Of a DNA stretch of 64,000 nucleotides, positions 21,335 to 33,750 are shown piece after piece. Source of the stretch: Cynocephalus volans (Eukaryota; Chordata; Mammalia; Dermoptera; Cynocephalidae); NCBI RefSeq assembly GCF_027409185.1, contig NC_084463.1, positions 68,743,852 through 68,807,851 of the forward strand. The letters run 5' to 3'. How positions within the stretch are numbered: position 1 is the first letter of the stretch; every line of letters starts with the position of its first letter. A program made the position numbers and the translations under genes. The notes under the pieces were generated by a model. The model was not told where the DNA came from and ran no database searches. It was given only the letters and a program-made list of their open reading frames with translations.

Positions 21335-22300
21335 GCACATACGCATTTGAGATGATTTTCAGACATCCAAGTAAAGATGTCGAGTAGAGAGATGTATAAG
21401 CCTCTTCAAGGGAGGGTTTGGGCTGGAGACATAGATTTGGGAATAATCAGTGCATAATGTGTTTAAAGAAAAGGAACATGGAAAGAGAAAAGAGATCTGA
21501 GGACTGGATCTGGGGCCCTTCAACCTTTAGGGTTTGGAGAAATAAAATGAATCAGCAAAGGAGACTAAGAAAAACTGACTAATGAGAAAGAGGAGGAAAA
21601 CTTGATTGATGTGGTAACCTCGAAGGCAAGCGGTGAAGCTGTATCAAAACTTTGGCAAAGAGTTCAATCCTGCTGATAGGTCAAGCAAGAACAGGACTAA
21701 GAATTGCCCAAAGGACTTAGCAGTATGAAGATCTTTGGTGACTTTGAAAAAAACAAAACAAAACATGGTGATGAAGTGGAGTGAAAGCCTGATGTGAGTG
21801 GGTTCCAGAGTTAATGGATGAGAGGAACTGTAGATAATGAAGCTATCTCCATATTTTGCAGAAATGAGGAACAGAAAAATGGGACAGTATCCAAGGGGGA
21901 AGGATGGGATCAAGAGAAGAGTTTTCTAAAGATGGGAAAATGAAACACATTTATGTTTCTGGGAATGATGCCACAAGACAGGGAAACTGATGTACCAAGG
22001 AGGTGAGATTTGCCAAAGTAACATCCTAAGCAGGGAAGAGCAAATTGAATCTAATGTACAGAAGGAGGGGCTGGCCTCAGACAGGAGTGTGGACAGTTCC
22101 CATCCAGCAGCAGAAAGAAAGGCAGAATGCATGGGCACAAATGCAACAAGGTGGCTGGACGTGGTGGAGGGAGCTTGGGAAAATCTCTTCTGAAAGATTC
22201 TGCTTTTTCAGTGCAATAGGGAGAAAGATAATCAGCAAAGAGCAAAGACCAACGTATTAGAGCCTGGAGGAGAGAAGGGAAAACGTGAAAAAGTCATCTG
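21335..22300 (+). repeat. Old dispersed repeat, part 3 of 3
   Basis: The repeat resumes with 'cagacatccaagtaaagatgtcgag' and continues through 'gctgataggtcaagcaagaacagga' and 'gcctgatgtgagtgggttcc'. Together with 2584-3286 and 14831-15006 it forms one ancient element split by two separate L1 insertions. No gene is seen in it. Confidence 0.6.
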
Positions 22301-24585
22301 GGTGAGTGGACCAGGAAAACAGTATGATTACAGGACAGTGCTACAAACTACTTAATACTAGTGGTCATGAATGTAAATGAGATCAATCAGCTGGGAAGGG
22401 CAAGGACAGAAAAGGCAGAAAGTGGATGAATTTCAGGGTTTGGGGAGCAGTGAGGAGCAGGTATAGCTAGAGTGACACAGTGGGCTAAAGTACAGAAATG
22501 AAGATCTAGAGGAGGTTTCCGACCAGAGCGTAAGCCATTTTAAGGATTTCATACCTGAACCTACAGTATAAGACGGAACTAACCCTGTTTTTCAAGCAAG
22601 GCAATGGCATAATTTAATTTGGTTTGGAAGAAAGACAATTCTGGCAGGTATGAACAAGATGGAATGAAAATCTATTAGTGAATGTATAGACTTTGTGGTA
22701 CCTAAAACTCCTTCTTACAACCAGAACATATAGTTCTCTCTATAAAACTAAACTCTAAATAAAAGTTTTCCTAAAGGAACATTGTAGAAAAATCTGAACG
22801 CATCATGAGTCTACATTAAGCTTCTAAGTGACTTTCTTAACTTTTCTCAGTACCTCATAGGTATGAACTCTCCTCTGAAACAAATCTGTTTGTTCTTGAG
22901 ATCAGCAGAAAGAAAATATTCTACAATTTGACATGTTAAAAAGAAAAGGAAAGAGGAAAGAAAATAAATTTAAAATAAGTCAACTATTTTTCATGATGGA
23001 AAATCTGCATGATTACTTTGGACATAATATATTGCATTTATTTCTGGCTGACTCCTAAATTTGTTAAGCTTTTAAGTGATCAAATACTGCACATACTAAA
23101 AATAGTACAAAACACAAGTGGCTAGGATATAACATAAATGAACTAAGGATGTAAAAGATTCATTTCCCTGTAAAATGTGAGATAATTATTTTGGAATATT
23201 TTTCTATTTGGGAACTACATAAGTAAATTCATGTTAATATAATTTATAAACTATTTTAAGAAATACCATTTTAAATGATAGTTCTAAATACAAACGTGAT
23301 TAAAGATTAGAGAGAGGTAAACATTTTTGTCTCATTAGTAAATTAATCATGCCCAAGATTGAAAAGATGTCGGTTTTGCAAAAGGCAATTGCAAAAAGCA
23401 ATGTGTTTGATATTTGAGCCATGTTTTCTGTGAAAGCAAATATAGCATTTATATATAAGGGGTTCCTAGGGAAACAACAGGAATTTATGTTTAAAGATTC
23501 AGGCTATTTCTTTGTTTTAATTACCATTTATTGCAAATGTTTCATTGTCTATAGGTCTATTCTACACCTATTTTAAATCCCTAAATTAATATCAAATTTC
23601 AAACGTACTGATTATTATCTAAATCTTTAGCTCATTCACAGTGTGCACTTTCTTTGAATAAAATTAAATTTATTTGGATAAAATGATCTAGTGTTTTATT
23701 TTTAACAATCAATAAACAGCTACCTTATACACAGCTTAAGAGTCAATGAAAGCAACTTCTCTGCACTTCTACCTCCTGACACCAATTTAATAACCACCAT
23801 TAAATGGCCTCTTAATCATCATCCACAAACTCAGAGCAGTGGTTTGAAAATGCCAAATGAAAACCAGAGTACAACAGTTGTACGTAGTCAACACTGTGAC
23901 CTACAGTATTTCCATCTATGTATCAAAATGAAAAGTATTGACAGCTATTTTCTTGTCAATTTGATCTCAAAAGTGATATCCAGTGGAATTAAGGTTTTCG
24001 ATGCAAACATATGTTTTAAAGCAAAGCTCACTCTAAAATATAAATCTACGAAAAAAAATAATTTCTATTTTTAATAATCAGCTACATCCAAAGAGAGAAT
24101 GATATTGACCTAACTATAAATTACTGGCTTTCAAACTCTATTATGGTTTTCACCAATAAAGCTCTGGCATTTCATCAAGTACATGTGTTAAACTCTTCTA
24201 ACAAAAGCAATGACCTTTTCTTCTGCAGTTTAGAATAAAATTACAGCTATTGCCTTGACATTATGAATTCATTGTATCTGACACTTTAATCAGGAAACAA
24301 ACTTTTAATATTCTTAGTTGCTAAATTTTGCAAAGGAGAGAATAAATTTAGATGATCATCAAGGACGATAGAAATTGGAGCAGTAAAAAAATTTACAGAT
24401 ATGAGATTCAAATTCAACCCACGGGCATAATTATTCAGATTCTAAAGTTAATTCTATTTCCTGAAACGTGAGACCTGCTTCAAGGGCAGCCTCGCTTACA
24501 ACATGTAAAGCAGAAGTATGGTTTTCTATCATTCATTTTGATGACAGTGTGGTATAAAAGAAAGAGAATGGGCTTTTAAGTCCTA
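22301..24585. other. Unique-looking AT-rich intergenic DNA
   Basis: No gene, no splice-flanked open frame and no repeat identified with confidence. The open frame at 23844-24074 is short, AT-rich and without context; I do not regard it as coding. Confidence 0.5.
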
Positions 24586-24915
24586 ACTTCCTAGTACCTC
24601 AGAATGTGACTACAAATGGAGATAGGGTATTTAAGAGGCAATTAAGGTTAAATGAGGTCACTAGGGTGTGCCCTAATCCAACATGACTGGAGTCCTTATA
24701 AGAAGAGATTAGGACACAGATAGAAAAGAAAGGCAATAGGAGGACACAGGGAGAAGATGGCTTTCTACAAGCCAAGGAGAGAGGCTTCAGAAGAAATCAA
24801 CCCTGCTGATACCTTGATCTTAGACATCTAGCCTTCAGAACTGCGAGAAAATAAATTTCTGTTATTTAAACCACCCCATGGTACTTTGTTACGGCAGCCC
24901 TAGAAAACTAAAGAA
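24586..24915 (+). mobile_element. ERVL-MaLR-type LTR (MLT1-like)
   Basis: Ordered landmarks of this LTR group are present: 'cctcagaatgtgac', '...ttaaatgaggtcactagggtgtgccctaatcc', 'agtccttataagaagag', 'aaccctgctgataccttgatctt', 'aataaatttctgttatttaaaccaccc' and 'ggcagccctagaaaacta'. It appears solitary, with no internal region beside it. MaLR LTRs are non-autonomous, long-dead endogenous retrovirus relatives. Confidence 0.75.
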
Positions 24916-25075
24916 AACTGCTGGCCAGTTAGCACAGTTGGTTAGAGCATGGTGCTAATAACACCAAAGTCCAGGGTTTAATTCCTGTACCAGTGTTGGG
25001 AAAATAGAATAGTTTGGTCAGAGCCCTCACCTTGGGTCCAGTTGGGTGTGGTTTTAGCACAACCTCTGTAAGCAA

Positions 25076-25080
<5 letters not shown>

Positions 25081-25119
<39 letters not shown>

Positions 25120-25128
25120 GTGTGTGTG
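25081..25128 (+). repeat. (TG)n microsatellite
   Basis: A long TG array with one interruption, inside the composite element. Likely length-polymorphic. Confidence 0.95.
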
Positions 25129-25189
25129 GAGTTAGTGCGCATGTGCACCAAAGTATCTTCTTAGTTTTGTTGCTATTCTTGTGTTCTTC

Positions 25190-25307
25190 TTGAGAGAGAG
25201 AGAGAGAGAGAGAGAGCGGTAGGGAGGGACAGAGAGAGAGAGTGAGAGTGAGAGAGACAAACACAGAGAACACATAAAGAAAGAGAGAGAGAGAGAGAAA
25301 GAGAGGA
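25190..25307 (+). repeat. (GA)n polypurine tract
   Basis: Several GA/GAGT blocks separated by short non-repeat stretches. A strand-asymmetric purine tract of this sort can adopt triplex-type structures, but no function is implied. Confidence 0.9.
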
Positions 25308-25769
25308 GTTTTAGTGAAGCAGGCAGGCAGAGCAGGTGTCTGCCTTGGGCGTCCGCCCTGCGCAGCCATGCTTTCCAACCTATGGCTCCAAGGACCTTTT
25401 GGCCAGTTACCTACCTCATAACGTGTGAGGGGTCTGGTGACCCAGCCTGTTATGTGATGTGCCTGGTGACCCAGCCTAGTGTGTGAAGGGTTTGTGACCC
25501 AGTCTGTGAATGGGCTTGAGGGGTCTGTGAGCTCGACCCAGCCCTAGCTCGGCAATTGGAACGGTCGATACAGAATTACCAGCAGGTAAAAGAGCCCGAC
25601 AACTAGCATGGTCGAGTAGCTTTACAATTGGCATCACAAACAGGATTAAAGACATTACCTTAGCCCCTGCGCCACAATTGGCGATGTCGACAGGATTCCA
25701 GACATTAGCAGTGGCTCTGCAACTAGCCAGCCACCAAACAAAAAAAAGAAAGAAAACTAATACAAAATC

Positions 25770-28350
25770 CCAACATTCACTGATTCAACAAATAGTTATT
25801 GAGTGTCTTTGACCCTGGGGAAATAGCAGTAAATAAAACTAGTTTGAATCCTATCTCCCACAGAGCTTATAGTCTGGTGGGGATTGGAGACAATAATAGA
25901 TAAAGTAAAATATATGGCATGTTACATGGTAGTTCAGTACTGGGAAAAAAATAAGCAGTGAAGGAAAATCAGAAGTGTTGGGGGTGGGAAAGGGAGCAAT
26001 GTGCAATTTTAGATAGAGTATCCAAGGCCCAACTAAGGAGATGACATTTGAGTAAAGATCTGATGGAAGTGAGGGAGTGAACCATGTGGATATCTGGCAG
26101 AAGAACATTCCAGAGGGAAAGCAATTGCAAAGACGTGAAGCAGGAGTGTGCCTGGCATATACAAGGTACAAGGAGGAGGTCAGGGCAGCTACAGTAGTGA
26201 ACAAGGGGAGAATGGTAGGAAACGAGGTCAGGGAGGTAACAGAGGCCAGATCTCACAGGCTCTTATGTTTATTACAAAGTCTCTGGCTTTCACTGTGAAT
26301 GAAGTGGTTGCTATGTGGAGAATAGACTGAAAGGGGCAAAGAGTGGAAGTAGGGAGTTCATGGCAGTCATCCAGGTGAGACAGTGGTGGCTTGGGCAAGG
26401 CTGGTAGCAGTGGTGGTGGGAAGCAGTCCAAACTGTGGATGTGGAGTTTGAAGGTAGAATTGACAGATTTGCTTGAGTACTGTGTGTAAGAAAGAAGTGT
26501 GTGTGTGGAGCATGAGAAAAGAAACTGAAAGGATGAAGATCCCATATACTGAGACAGAGGAAGATAGACGGACAGAAGAACAAAGAATCCCAGGGATGTT
26601 GAAGGGTTGAGTGGGTGGGAGTGGGGCAATGAATATTAAGAACTCAGTTTTAAATATATTATGTGTGAGCGAGCTACTGGTAGATATCAAGTGCACATGT
26701 TGAATAGCCAGTTGTAATGAGTCTAGAGAGAGGTAGAGGTCGGAGAGGTCTGGACAGACATTAAATATTTGGGAGGCAGTAGAACGTCTGTAGTATTTGA
26801 AGCCTGAGGCTGGATGAGATCACCAAGAGAGTAGGTATAGATAGAAAAGTGGTGAGGTATGAGGGTCAAGATTTGGGGTGGTCTACAGTTTGGGAAGATG
26901 GGGAGGAACCAACATAGAGACTGGTAAGCGGTGGCCAGAGGAGTGGAAAGAGGAGCCAATGGTGCCTTTCAAGCCCAGTGAAAAAAAGTATGTAAAGGAA
27001 GAGAGAAAACTGTCTGTAAAATGCTGTCAAATTAGTCAATAAGTTGGCGATTGAGAATTAACTATTACCTTTGGCAATGCAAACATCATACATAAATGAG
27101 ATGAGAACCATTTCTATGGACAGGTGGTAGTTAATACCCAAACAGAATTAGATTTAAGAGAGAATAAGAGAAAAGAGTTCAGAGTCACTGAGTATGCACA
27201 ATACCATAATGTCAAGAGAAATGGGGTGGTAGCAGATGGGGATTAATTACCTTTTCTTTTGAGAAACAACTGCAAGTTTTTATGCTGCAGAGAATGATCC
27301 AGTTCAGAGGAAACAAATGGTGATGCAGAAGAGAGGGAAGAACTGCTAGAGCCATATTTTTGAGTAGTGAGAGAGGTTGGATGGGCCTTAGAGAGGAGTA
27401 TGGATCACCCATAGCAACAGGAGAGAAGCCAGGGTTGTGGGTACAGATGCTAGGAGGTGGGCAGATGTGATGTTGCTGAGTGCTTGTGGAAGTTCTCTTC
27501 CGATGGCTTCAATTTTTGATCTAAATAAAAAGTAATGTCATTAGCTGAGAGTAAAGCCAGTTTAAGTGCCAGGGTTTTGAGAGAGAGAAGGTAGGTATAG
27601 GTATTAGAAGAGTGGAGGAATAAATTATTTATATAGTATGATGGCTAGGTGGTATTGATGGCCCCCTTATGGTGAATTATCATGAATTTAAAGTGACACC
27701 AAGCAGTATGGTTTTCTCCAGCCAGGTTCAGTTTTGTGGATGCAAGCACAAAACAAGAACAGATGGATTTAACCAGGGTTGTGGCTTACCCAAATGCTTA
27801 ACAAAAGAAGGGCAGGGAAGTTAAGGGTATATGCAAAAAAGTATTTTAATGTTTTTGAACAAGGAAGAAAAGGAGACATGAAGGGGTTAGGATATAGTGC
27901 AAAATGTGACAGGATCAATGACTTAAAGAACCCAGTGAATTGAAAGACTACCGGAATTCATGAAGTAGAGGAAATGAGTTAGAAAAACAGGAAATGGTTG
28001 GAGAGTGGGATGCTTGCAAATGAGATTATAGAGGGGTTGGTTATAGCTACTGGTAATAATAAAGACCAGGGATTGCCCATGGAAGAGTAGCTGGGATAAA
28101 ATGAAGAGTAAGATTAATGGAGGACCGGAGGTGAAGGAACCCACAGACGAGAGTGTCACTGACCAAGTACACATGCATTAGACCCGCTGAGTTTAATGCA
28201 ATGGAGAGAGGAATTGGGCCAAGGAATCTGGGCACTCCAGGTCAAAAATTATTGCACTGCAATGGTGGTGGTATAGATTGATGATGTGAGGAAGAGGAGA
28301 AGGGAGAATAGTCTAAAGGTGCTATTAAGAAACAAGAAGAGCACCTATGC
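25770..28350 (+). repeat. Old dispersed repeat, second copy, nearly uninterrupted
   Basis: The copy begins 'ttcaacaaatagttattgagtgtc' and proceeds through '...cttatagtctggtgggg', 'gaacattccagagggaaagcaa', 'cagtcatccaggtgagacagtggtggcttgg', 'gatgagatcaccaagagag' and 'gaatttaaagtgacaccaagcagtatgg'. It shows the same segments in the same order as the split copy at 2584-22300. It contains many short open frames on the minus strand that I regard as chance. Family name not assigned. Confidence 0.6.
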
Positions 28351-28740
28351 CACCTCCAGGCCCGGTGACATTAGGAAGATGGGAGTAAAAGCAGTCACAT
28401 TTGAGAGGACTGGAGGGGAAAAGGTGCCTTCAGAGGAGAGCCAGGTTTCAACTGGAGCATATGGGTGAGGTGAATGGCAAAGGAAGACTGAGGATAAAGA
28501 GGATTTAGGTAATAACTGCTCATGCATTCCTGACGGCAGCATCAAAGGGTTTCAGTACATGGTGAGGGGTGAGAAATGAAAACACATGTGAGGATAAATC
28601 TAGGATGAGGGATAACCTGAGAATTATAGGCTTGTGATGACTGACATGGACAAATAGCGGTGGAAGACTGCTAATTCGACAGCATGGCAAGTGGAGGTTA
28701 CGTCAGTCAGGGTTCTGTTGGGAAAAGAGAAACCACTCTT
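28351..28740. other. Intergenic stretch, nothing recognised
   Basis: Purine-rich sequence, probably the worn end of the preceding old repeat. No gene or site is supported. Confidence 0.4.
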
Positions 28741-28754
28741 CTTATTTCAAGGAG

Positions 28755-29247
28755 ATTTTTTAATTAAACTTTTTATTTTGAGATAATTATACATTCACAT
28801 ACAGCTGCAACAAATAACAGAGAGATCCTGTGTACCCTTTGCCAGTTTCCCCTAACAGTAATCTCTTGCAAACTGTAGTACAATATCACAAACAGGATTT
28901 TGATATTAATACAATCAAAATACATAACATTAATATCACCACATGGATACCTCATGTTTCCCTTCTAAAGCTATATACACCTTCCTCCTGCCTCCACCAC
29001 CTCCTTAACCCCTGGAAATCACGAATTCGTTCTCCATCTTGATCATTTTATCATCTAAAGAATGTTATATAAATAGAATCAATACAGTTGGTAATCTTTT
29101 GGGATTGGCTTTCTCACTCAGCAGAATTCTCTGGAGATTCATCCAGGTTGCTGTGTGTATCAATAGTTCATTTCTTTTAACAGGTGAGTAGTGTCTCAAG
29201 GTTTGGATGTACCAGTTTGTTTAACCATTTACCTATTGATGGACATG
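28755..29247 (-). mobile_element. Old L1 (L1M-type) 3' fragment
   Basis: Read on the plus strand it shows the antisense of an old L1 3' end: 'attttgagataattatacattcacatac...' then 'gattcatccaggttgctgtgtgtatcaatagttc' and 'ggatgtaccagtttgtttaaccattta'. This is far more diverged than copies A-C. No coding capacity. Confidence 0.75.
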
Positions 29248-29735
29248 GTATAATAGGCTGACTGATGGCCCCCAAAGATATCAACTCCTAATCTCTGGAA
29301 CCTGTGAGTATTACCTTAGATGGCAAAATAGACTGCAGATGTGTTTAATTAAGTATCTAGAGCTGGAGAGGGTAACCTGGATTACTAGGTAGGCCCTAAA
29401 TGCAAGCACAAGCATCCTTATAAAAGAGAGGCAGGGGGAAATTTGACACACACAAAAGAGGCGATGGCAAGTGTCCATGGAGGCAAAGATTGGAGTGATA
29501 TGTCAACAAGCCAAGGGATGCTGGCAGCCACCAGAAGTTGGAAGAGGAAAGGAGCAAATTCTCCCCTAGAGCCTCCACAGGGAGTACAGCCCTGCTGACA
29601 CCTTGTTCTCTGACCAATGAAACTAAATTTGGACTTCCGGAATCCAGAACTCAGAATAAATTTCTGTTCTTTCATGCCTCTGAGTCTGTGATAATCTGTT
29701 ATAACGGCCACAGGAAACTAATACAAATATTCAGG
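29248..29735 (+). mobile_element. ERVL-MaLR-type LTR (MLT1-like)
   Basis: The order of landmarks is 'ggctgactgatggcccccaaagat', 'ggaacctgtgagtattacctta', 'gcatccttataaaagag', 'ccaccagaagttggaaga', 'agccctgctgacaccttg', 'aataaatttctgttctttcatg' and '...ggaaactaatac'. About 490 bases, close to full LTR length for the group. It lies next to an ERVL-like internal relic whose coding strand is opposite, so the two need not belong to one provirus. Confidence 0.75.
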
Positions 29736-29739
29736 GTAC

Positions 29740-32700
29740 TTAGTTGTACTTAACAGGAAGAACAGGGAAAAGATGTCAACTCCAGCTTTCCAGAAGTGGA
29801 AGTGTCCAGAAATGAATTTAATACAGGTAATTAGGTGTAAACAAAACTACTGCAAGGGCTGAACAGTTAATGTCAGGTTACATTACTGCTAGCTTTCAGT
29901 GAATTGGAAAGTTGCTCCTCTCACATTCATGTGGGCTTTATCCCTACATTAAACTCTTTATTCCTCTTACATTTGTAGTATCTCCATTTTCCCAACAGAA
30001 CTCTCACAGATACACTGCTCCACTCCAAACTGGCAGCCAGTGTAGGAGCTGCCGTGTAAGTGGATTAGAGTAACAGACCATACCTGGTTATTTTGCATCC
30101 AAAAATTCAGAGGCTCACCAAGCACTGTGCAGTTCTATTTACAGTGTTTGGTGCCACGTAATGCACCCTGTTGCTCATTATAAGGGGAAACTCTTTTATT
30201 CCCAAGCCACTGGAACCCTAAAACTTCACTAATGTGGCAAGCCCCTGAACTTTCACAGTATTTATCTTTTATCCTCTGACATGCATGTATTTCACCACCA
30301 AAGTCACCAGAAAACAGAATGCCATCAGTGTAACAGATCAAGGCCCCTCCTGACTACATTGTTATAAAGAGCCTGAGAGCTATAAAATAGTGACTGCTTT
30401 CTCTGTCATATGAAGATATACTGCTTCTGATTTTCTTTTCTGATAAGAATTAAAAAGAAAACACTTGCTAAAGGAATAATTTCATTTGAGGTCCCACAGA
30501 TTGTGTTGACTTATTCTAGTAGTAACACCCCAAACTGACATCACCATTTAAATTGCAATAATCTACAATCATTTTCCAAGTCTAATTTTTTTGCCTTACC
30601 CAAACAGGCAAGTTTAATGGGAATGCGGCAGAAATCACAACCTCTGTATCTGCAGTTCCTTCAGGGATGCAGTATTACTTTTGGTTTACTGCCTTAACTG
30701 GAGGCAGGGATGAGCAGTTAGTACTAGTGGGTTCTACTTGGTCCTTCCTACTACAACCTTCACCTCACACAAGGCAAGGAACCAATGTGGGGCATCTACA
30801 GGTTAGTATGTTTGTTCCACTACACATTCAGTAACTGGGGAAATAAACACATTACGTCACAGATTTGGGCCAAGACTCCATCTATCCCTGATGTTTTCAG
30901 CCTCCATTCTGACAAGTAAAATTATGGTAGTTTGGTCTTCATTTACTAGCATCAGTTCAAAAGCAGTATCTAACAGGCCCCTGAAGTTCTCAGTATTTCT
31001 CTTTTCCCAATGAATATTCACCATGGTAATTGGACACAGGTATCCCAGGAAAAGATCAGAAGATTTATCTTATATGCTTGTGGCCACATTGTTCATTTTT
31101 TGTCAAAGGTTGCTACCTCCTCAATTAAGAGACCCTGAGTCTACAAAATGGCTGAAAAAAAACAGTGAATCATCACAGTGTTTTCAGTCAGGTAATCTGC
31201 TTAGCAGACCTAGAATTTTTGTTAATGTATCAAACAGATCCTAGCAGGCTGAACATCCTGTGGTCAATGAGCCATCACCAGAAATCCCTGTGGCACAAGA
31301 CCCTCTGATTACTACTCTGTAAGTACCTTCTCATGGTCTCAACCATTCTGTGATCCTATTATTCCCATTAAAAACAAGTAACTCAAATCCACTGTAGCCT
31401 CTCCCAGTTATCTCTCACCTAGAGATGACACCATGAGGCCTTTCAAGGATGCTGATACTCATTCACTAATGCATTAAAAAAAAAAAAAAAAGAAAAATCC
31501 GTGAAGTGACTGTCCTCTAAGCTCATCCCTCAAAGGATGAATGAGCAGCTTTGCAAAGAACAAATCCACATTCCCATCTCCCTAAGACTTTGGACTCTTT
31601 CCTTTACAGCATGTTAGGAAAGTTCTGATGTTTCAATCTACCTAATTGTAAACCACTATTGAGTTTAGGTTTAGATTAACCAATCTGACACACTGTTGTC
31701 ACTACTCACAGATTCTCAAGGCAACACATTAACTCATATTTCCTATGTGAGCACACCTGGCTTATTTTATGTCATCCTTGCTGATCTAATGCCCTTAGAA
31801 TCCACTCCCATGCTTGTTCCCCAGATTCCTACCAATACAAAATGACAATATCCTGCAACTCTCGTGAATAGGTGCCTCTTCCTGGACCTGATCTTATACT
31901 TCTCTGTTTGGGGTATGCTAGCATATAATTTGTTATTTTCCAGTAAGTAAACATGGATAGTGGATGTGGATCCTCAGCATAAGTGATATCCCCTTATAAG
32001 AAAACTGTCTTAAGTGAATTCATTGAAACTCTTTTTCCATTGCAGGGGGTTGGGTGGAGGGAGGAGCCTATTGTTTCTCTTAGACAGGAGGGGCTACTTC
32101 TGTCAGCAAGAAGGTTCATGGGAATGTGGGAGATTCAAAGTTCTCTTCTCAGCCTTGCCTATGTCTACCCAAATGTCCCCATCTCATTTCTGAAGGCCCC
32201 ACTTCTTCCACACCAGTGCCCTTAACTCAGCATGAGAAATTTAGTACTAACCAATAATTGACACTACAATTCTGCAACTCCTACAATAAAGCCCTAGGCT
32301 TGATTCTAAGCCATTTTTGTTCTGTGGCTACAAAAGAAAAAATATTCCCTTAAAGTCACATAGGCTTTCTGATGTTGCACCTTTGCTCTCAATTTATCCT
32401 TTTCCGTGTATATGCTCTAGACATCCAAAAGAACCAGACATCACAACAATCTCTGTAATCTTCACCACAGCCATAGTGACCAAGTGCCACAGCTACTTGA
32501 TCCTCCAACACACCACTGTCCACCTGTATTTCCTCACCGCACACCACCACTGATAATTTAACCGTGACATCGCCAATTATAAGCAAACACTTCTCCCAAC
32601 AAGGAAGTTGTTTATATATGCATCAAATATGTGAGCACTCCAATCCCAGAATCGCACTTTCCTGGCGTTACTTGTGGTACAAATTATTAGTAAGAGTTGC

Positions 32701-33200
32701 AGCAGGAAACAGATGGCACACCAAAAGGAATGAGTGAAGACAGTGTAGGCAAGAAAAAAAATCTACAAGAGATGGTGAAGCAGCCCAGGCTAAGCAAAAA
32801 TAAGATGTTCCTACTCACAAAATGAAAGGGCAAGGAAAAGTGGTTCCTGAACCCGTGAAATCTATATATGGAGTAAAGGGCTATGTCAGAAGCTGTGATG
32901 CTGAGGAACACAGCTATTTCCAAATCAGGGTGAAAGGTAAAGAATGGACTTAGAGGGGAAGAGAACAACCAGTTCAGCAGGCTTCCCGCTCAGGCAATAC
33001 CAAAAAAGGCACAGAAAGGGCTTTAAAGGATGCTAAGCATCAACAGAAAACAGAGTGAAGGACTATCAGAACCAAAATCATGAGATTCTGCTCGCCCACT
33101 GTTGAAGGATTCTAGGCCAGCAAAGAGCTAAATTCTGACACTGTTGCCACTTTTAAGTAACACTCAAACAGATTCCATCCTCATGTTTCAATCCTAATTG
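29740..33200 (-). mobile_element. Decayed ERVL-like internal region
   Basis: The minus strand carries the worn outline of an ERVL-family pol region. The plus strand reads 'gcagtattacttttggtttactgcc', 'ccttcacctcacacaaggcaaggaacca' and 'taactggggaaataaacacat', which match the antisense of the widespread mammalian ERVL/MaLR internal sequence as I remember it. Every frame is broken by many stops, and no open frame exceeds about 100 codons. An old dead endogenous retroviral relic; boundaries are approximate. Confidence 0.45.
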
Positions 33201-33570
33201 GGAAATACAGATATAAGCACAAACACTATGCATTAATTATGGATGCATATACAAATAGTAAGAGCACAAAAATACATATCATAAGAGGGTATCCCCTCTT
33301 ATGGAGGAGGACAAAGGACTCGTGACTGGGAGTTGGGCAGTATTTAGCTACATCTGTTTTATTTCTGAAATAAGAAAAAAAAAAAGATCTGAAGCAAATA
33401 TGGCAAAATGGCATCGTGTATTAAACCGTAGGGATTGGTTACACAAGTGGCATTATTTCATGCATCAGCAAACAAAAGCTACAAACGAAGGTTCCTGGAT
33501 CCCTACCATCCCTGCCCTGGAATTACCGGCTGATAAACATTTACTAGCATACCACCAAGTTTAATTTGGT
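33201..33570. other. Intergenic stretch, nothing recognised
   Basis: AT-rich, no supported feature. The 87-codon frame at 33301-33564 has no context and looks like chance. Confidence 0.4.
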
Positions 33571-33574
33571 GGCT

Positions 33575-33750
33575 GAGTTCAGGCTCTCCGGATCTAGGCT
33601 ACCTAGGTTCAAACAATGAGCTCCAATATTCAATTGATACATAATCTCTAGTAAGTTGTTCAATATCTCAGTACTTTATTTTCCCCATCAGTATAATAGA
33701 ACCTACTCCATAAAAATATCATAATAGCCTGATACATGTGATAGCACTTG
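33575..33750 (+). repeat. MIR SINE fragment
   Basis: MIR-type order: '...tctaggctacctaggttcaaa', 'tctctagtaagttgttcaatatctcagtac', 'ttttccccatcagtataatagaacctac', '...atacatgtgatagcactt'. Diverged and plus-oriented. Confidence 0.6.

Larger units (their letters stand above)
24910..25758 (+). mobile_element. Composite tRNA-SINE-headed element with microsatellites
   Basis: A CYN-like tRNA head starts at 24920 ('ctggccagttagcacagttgg') and is followed by unrelated sequence, a (TG)n array (25081-25128) and a (GA)n-rich array (25190-25307). Next come imperfect tandem 'ggtgacccagcct' units (about 25430-25545) and about 50-base units containing 'caattgg...acaggatt..agacatta' (25550-25735). A SINE-like 'actagccagccacc' plus A-rich tail closes it. 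The decamer 'aaagaaaact' flanks both ends (24910-24919, 25749-25758), a possible TSD, although it is A-rich. It may be one mobile unit of about 830 bases or a SINE next to unrelated repeats. Confidence 0.45.

Noticed and set aside
24929-25378. 149-codon minus-strand frame with His-Thr and Leu-Ser repeats
   Set aside because: Produced by the (TG)n and (GA)n arrays. No coding context.
26228-26696. Overlapping minus-strand frames of 90-133 codons around 26.3-26.7 kb
   Set aside because: They lie in an old purine-rich dispersed repeat, where the complementary strand has few stops; no homology or splice context.
30135-33200. Possible live endogenous retroviral gene
   Set aside because: Only a decayed ERVL-like outline with many stops in all frames; no intact gene and no paired LTRs.
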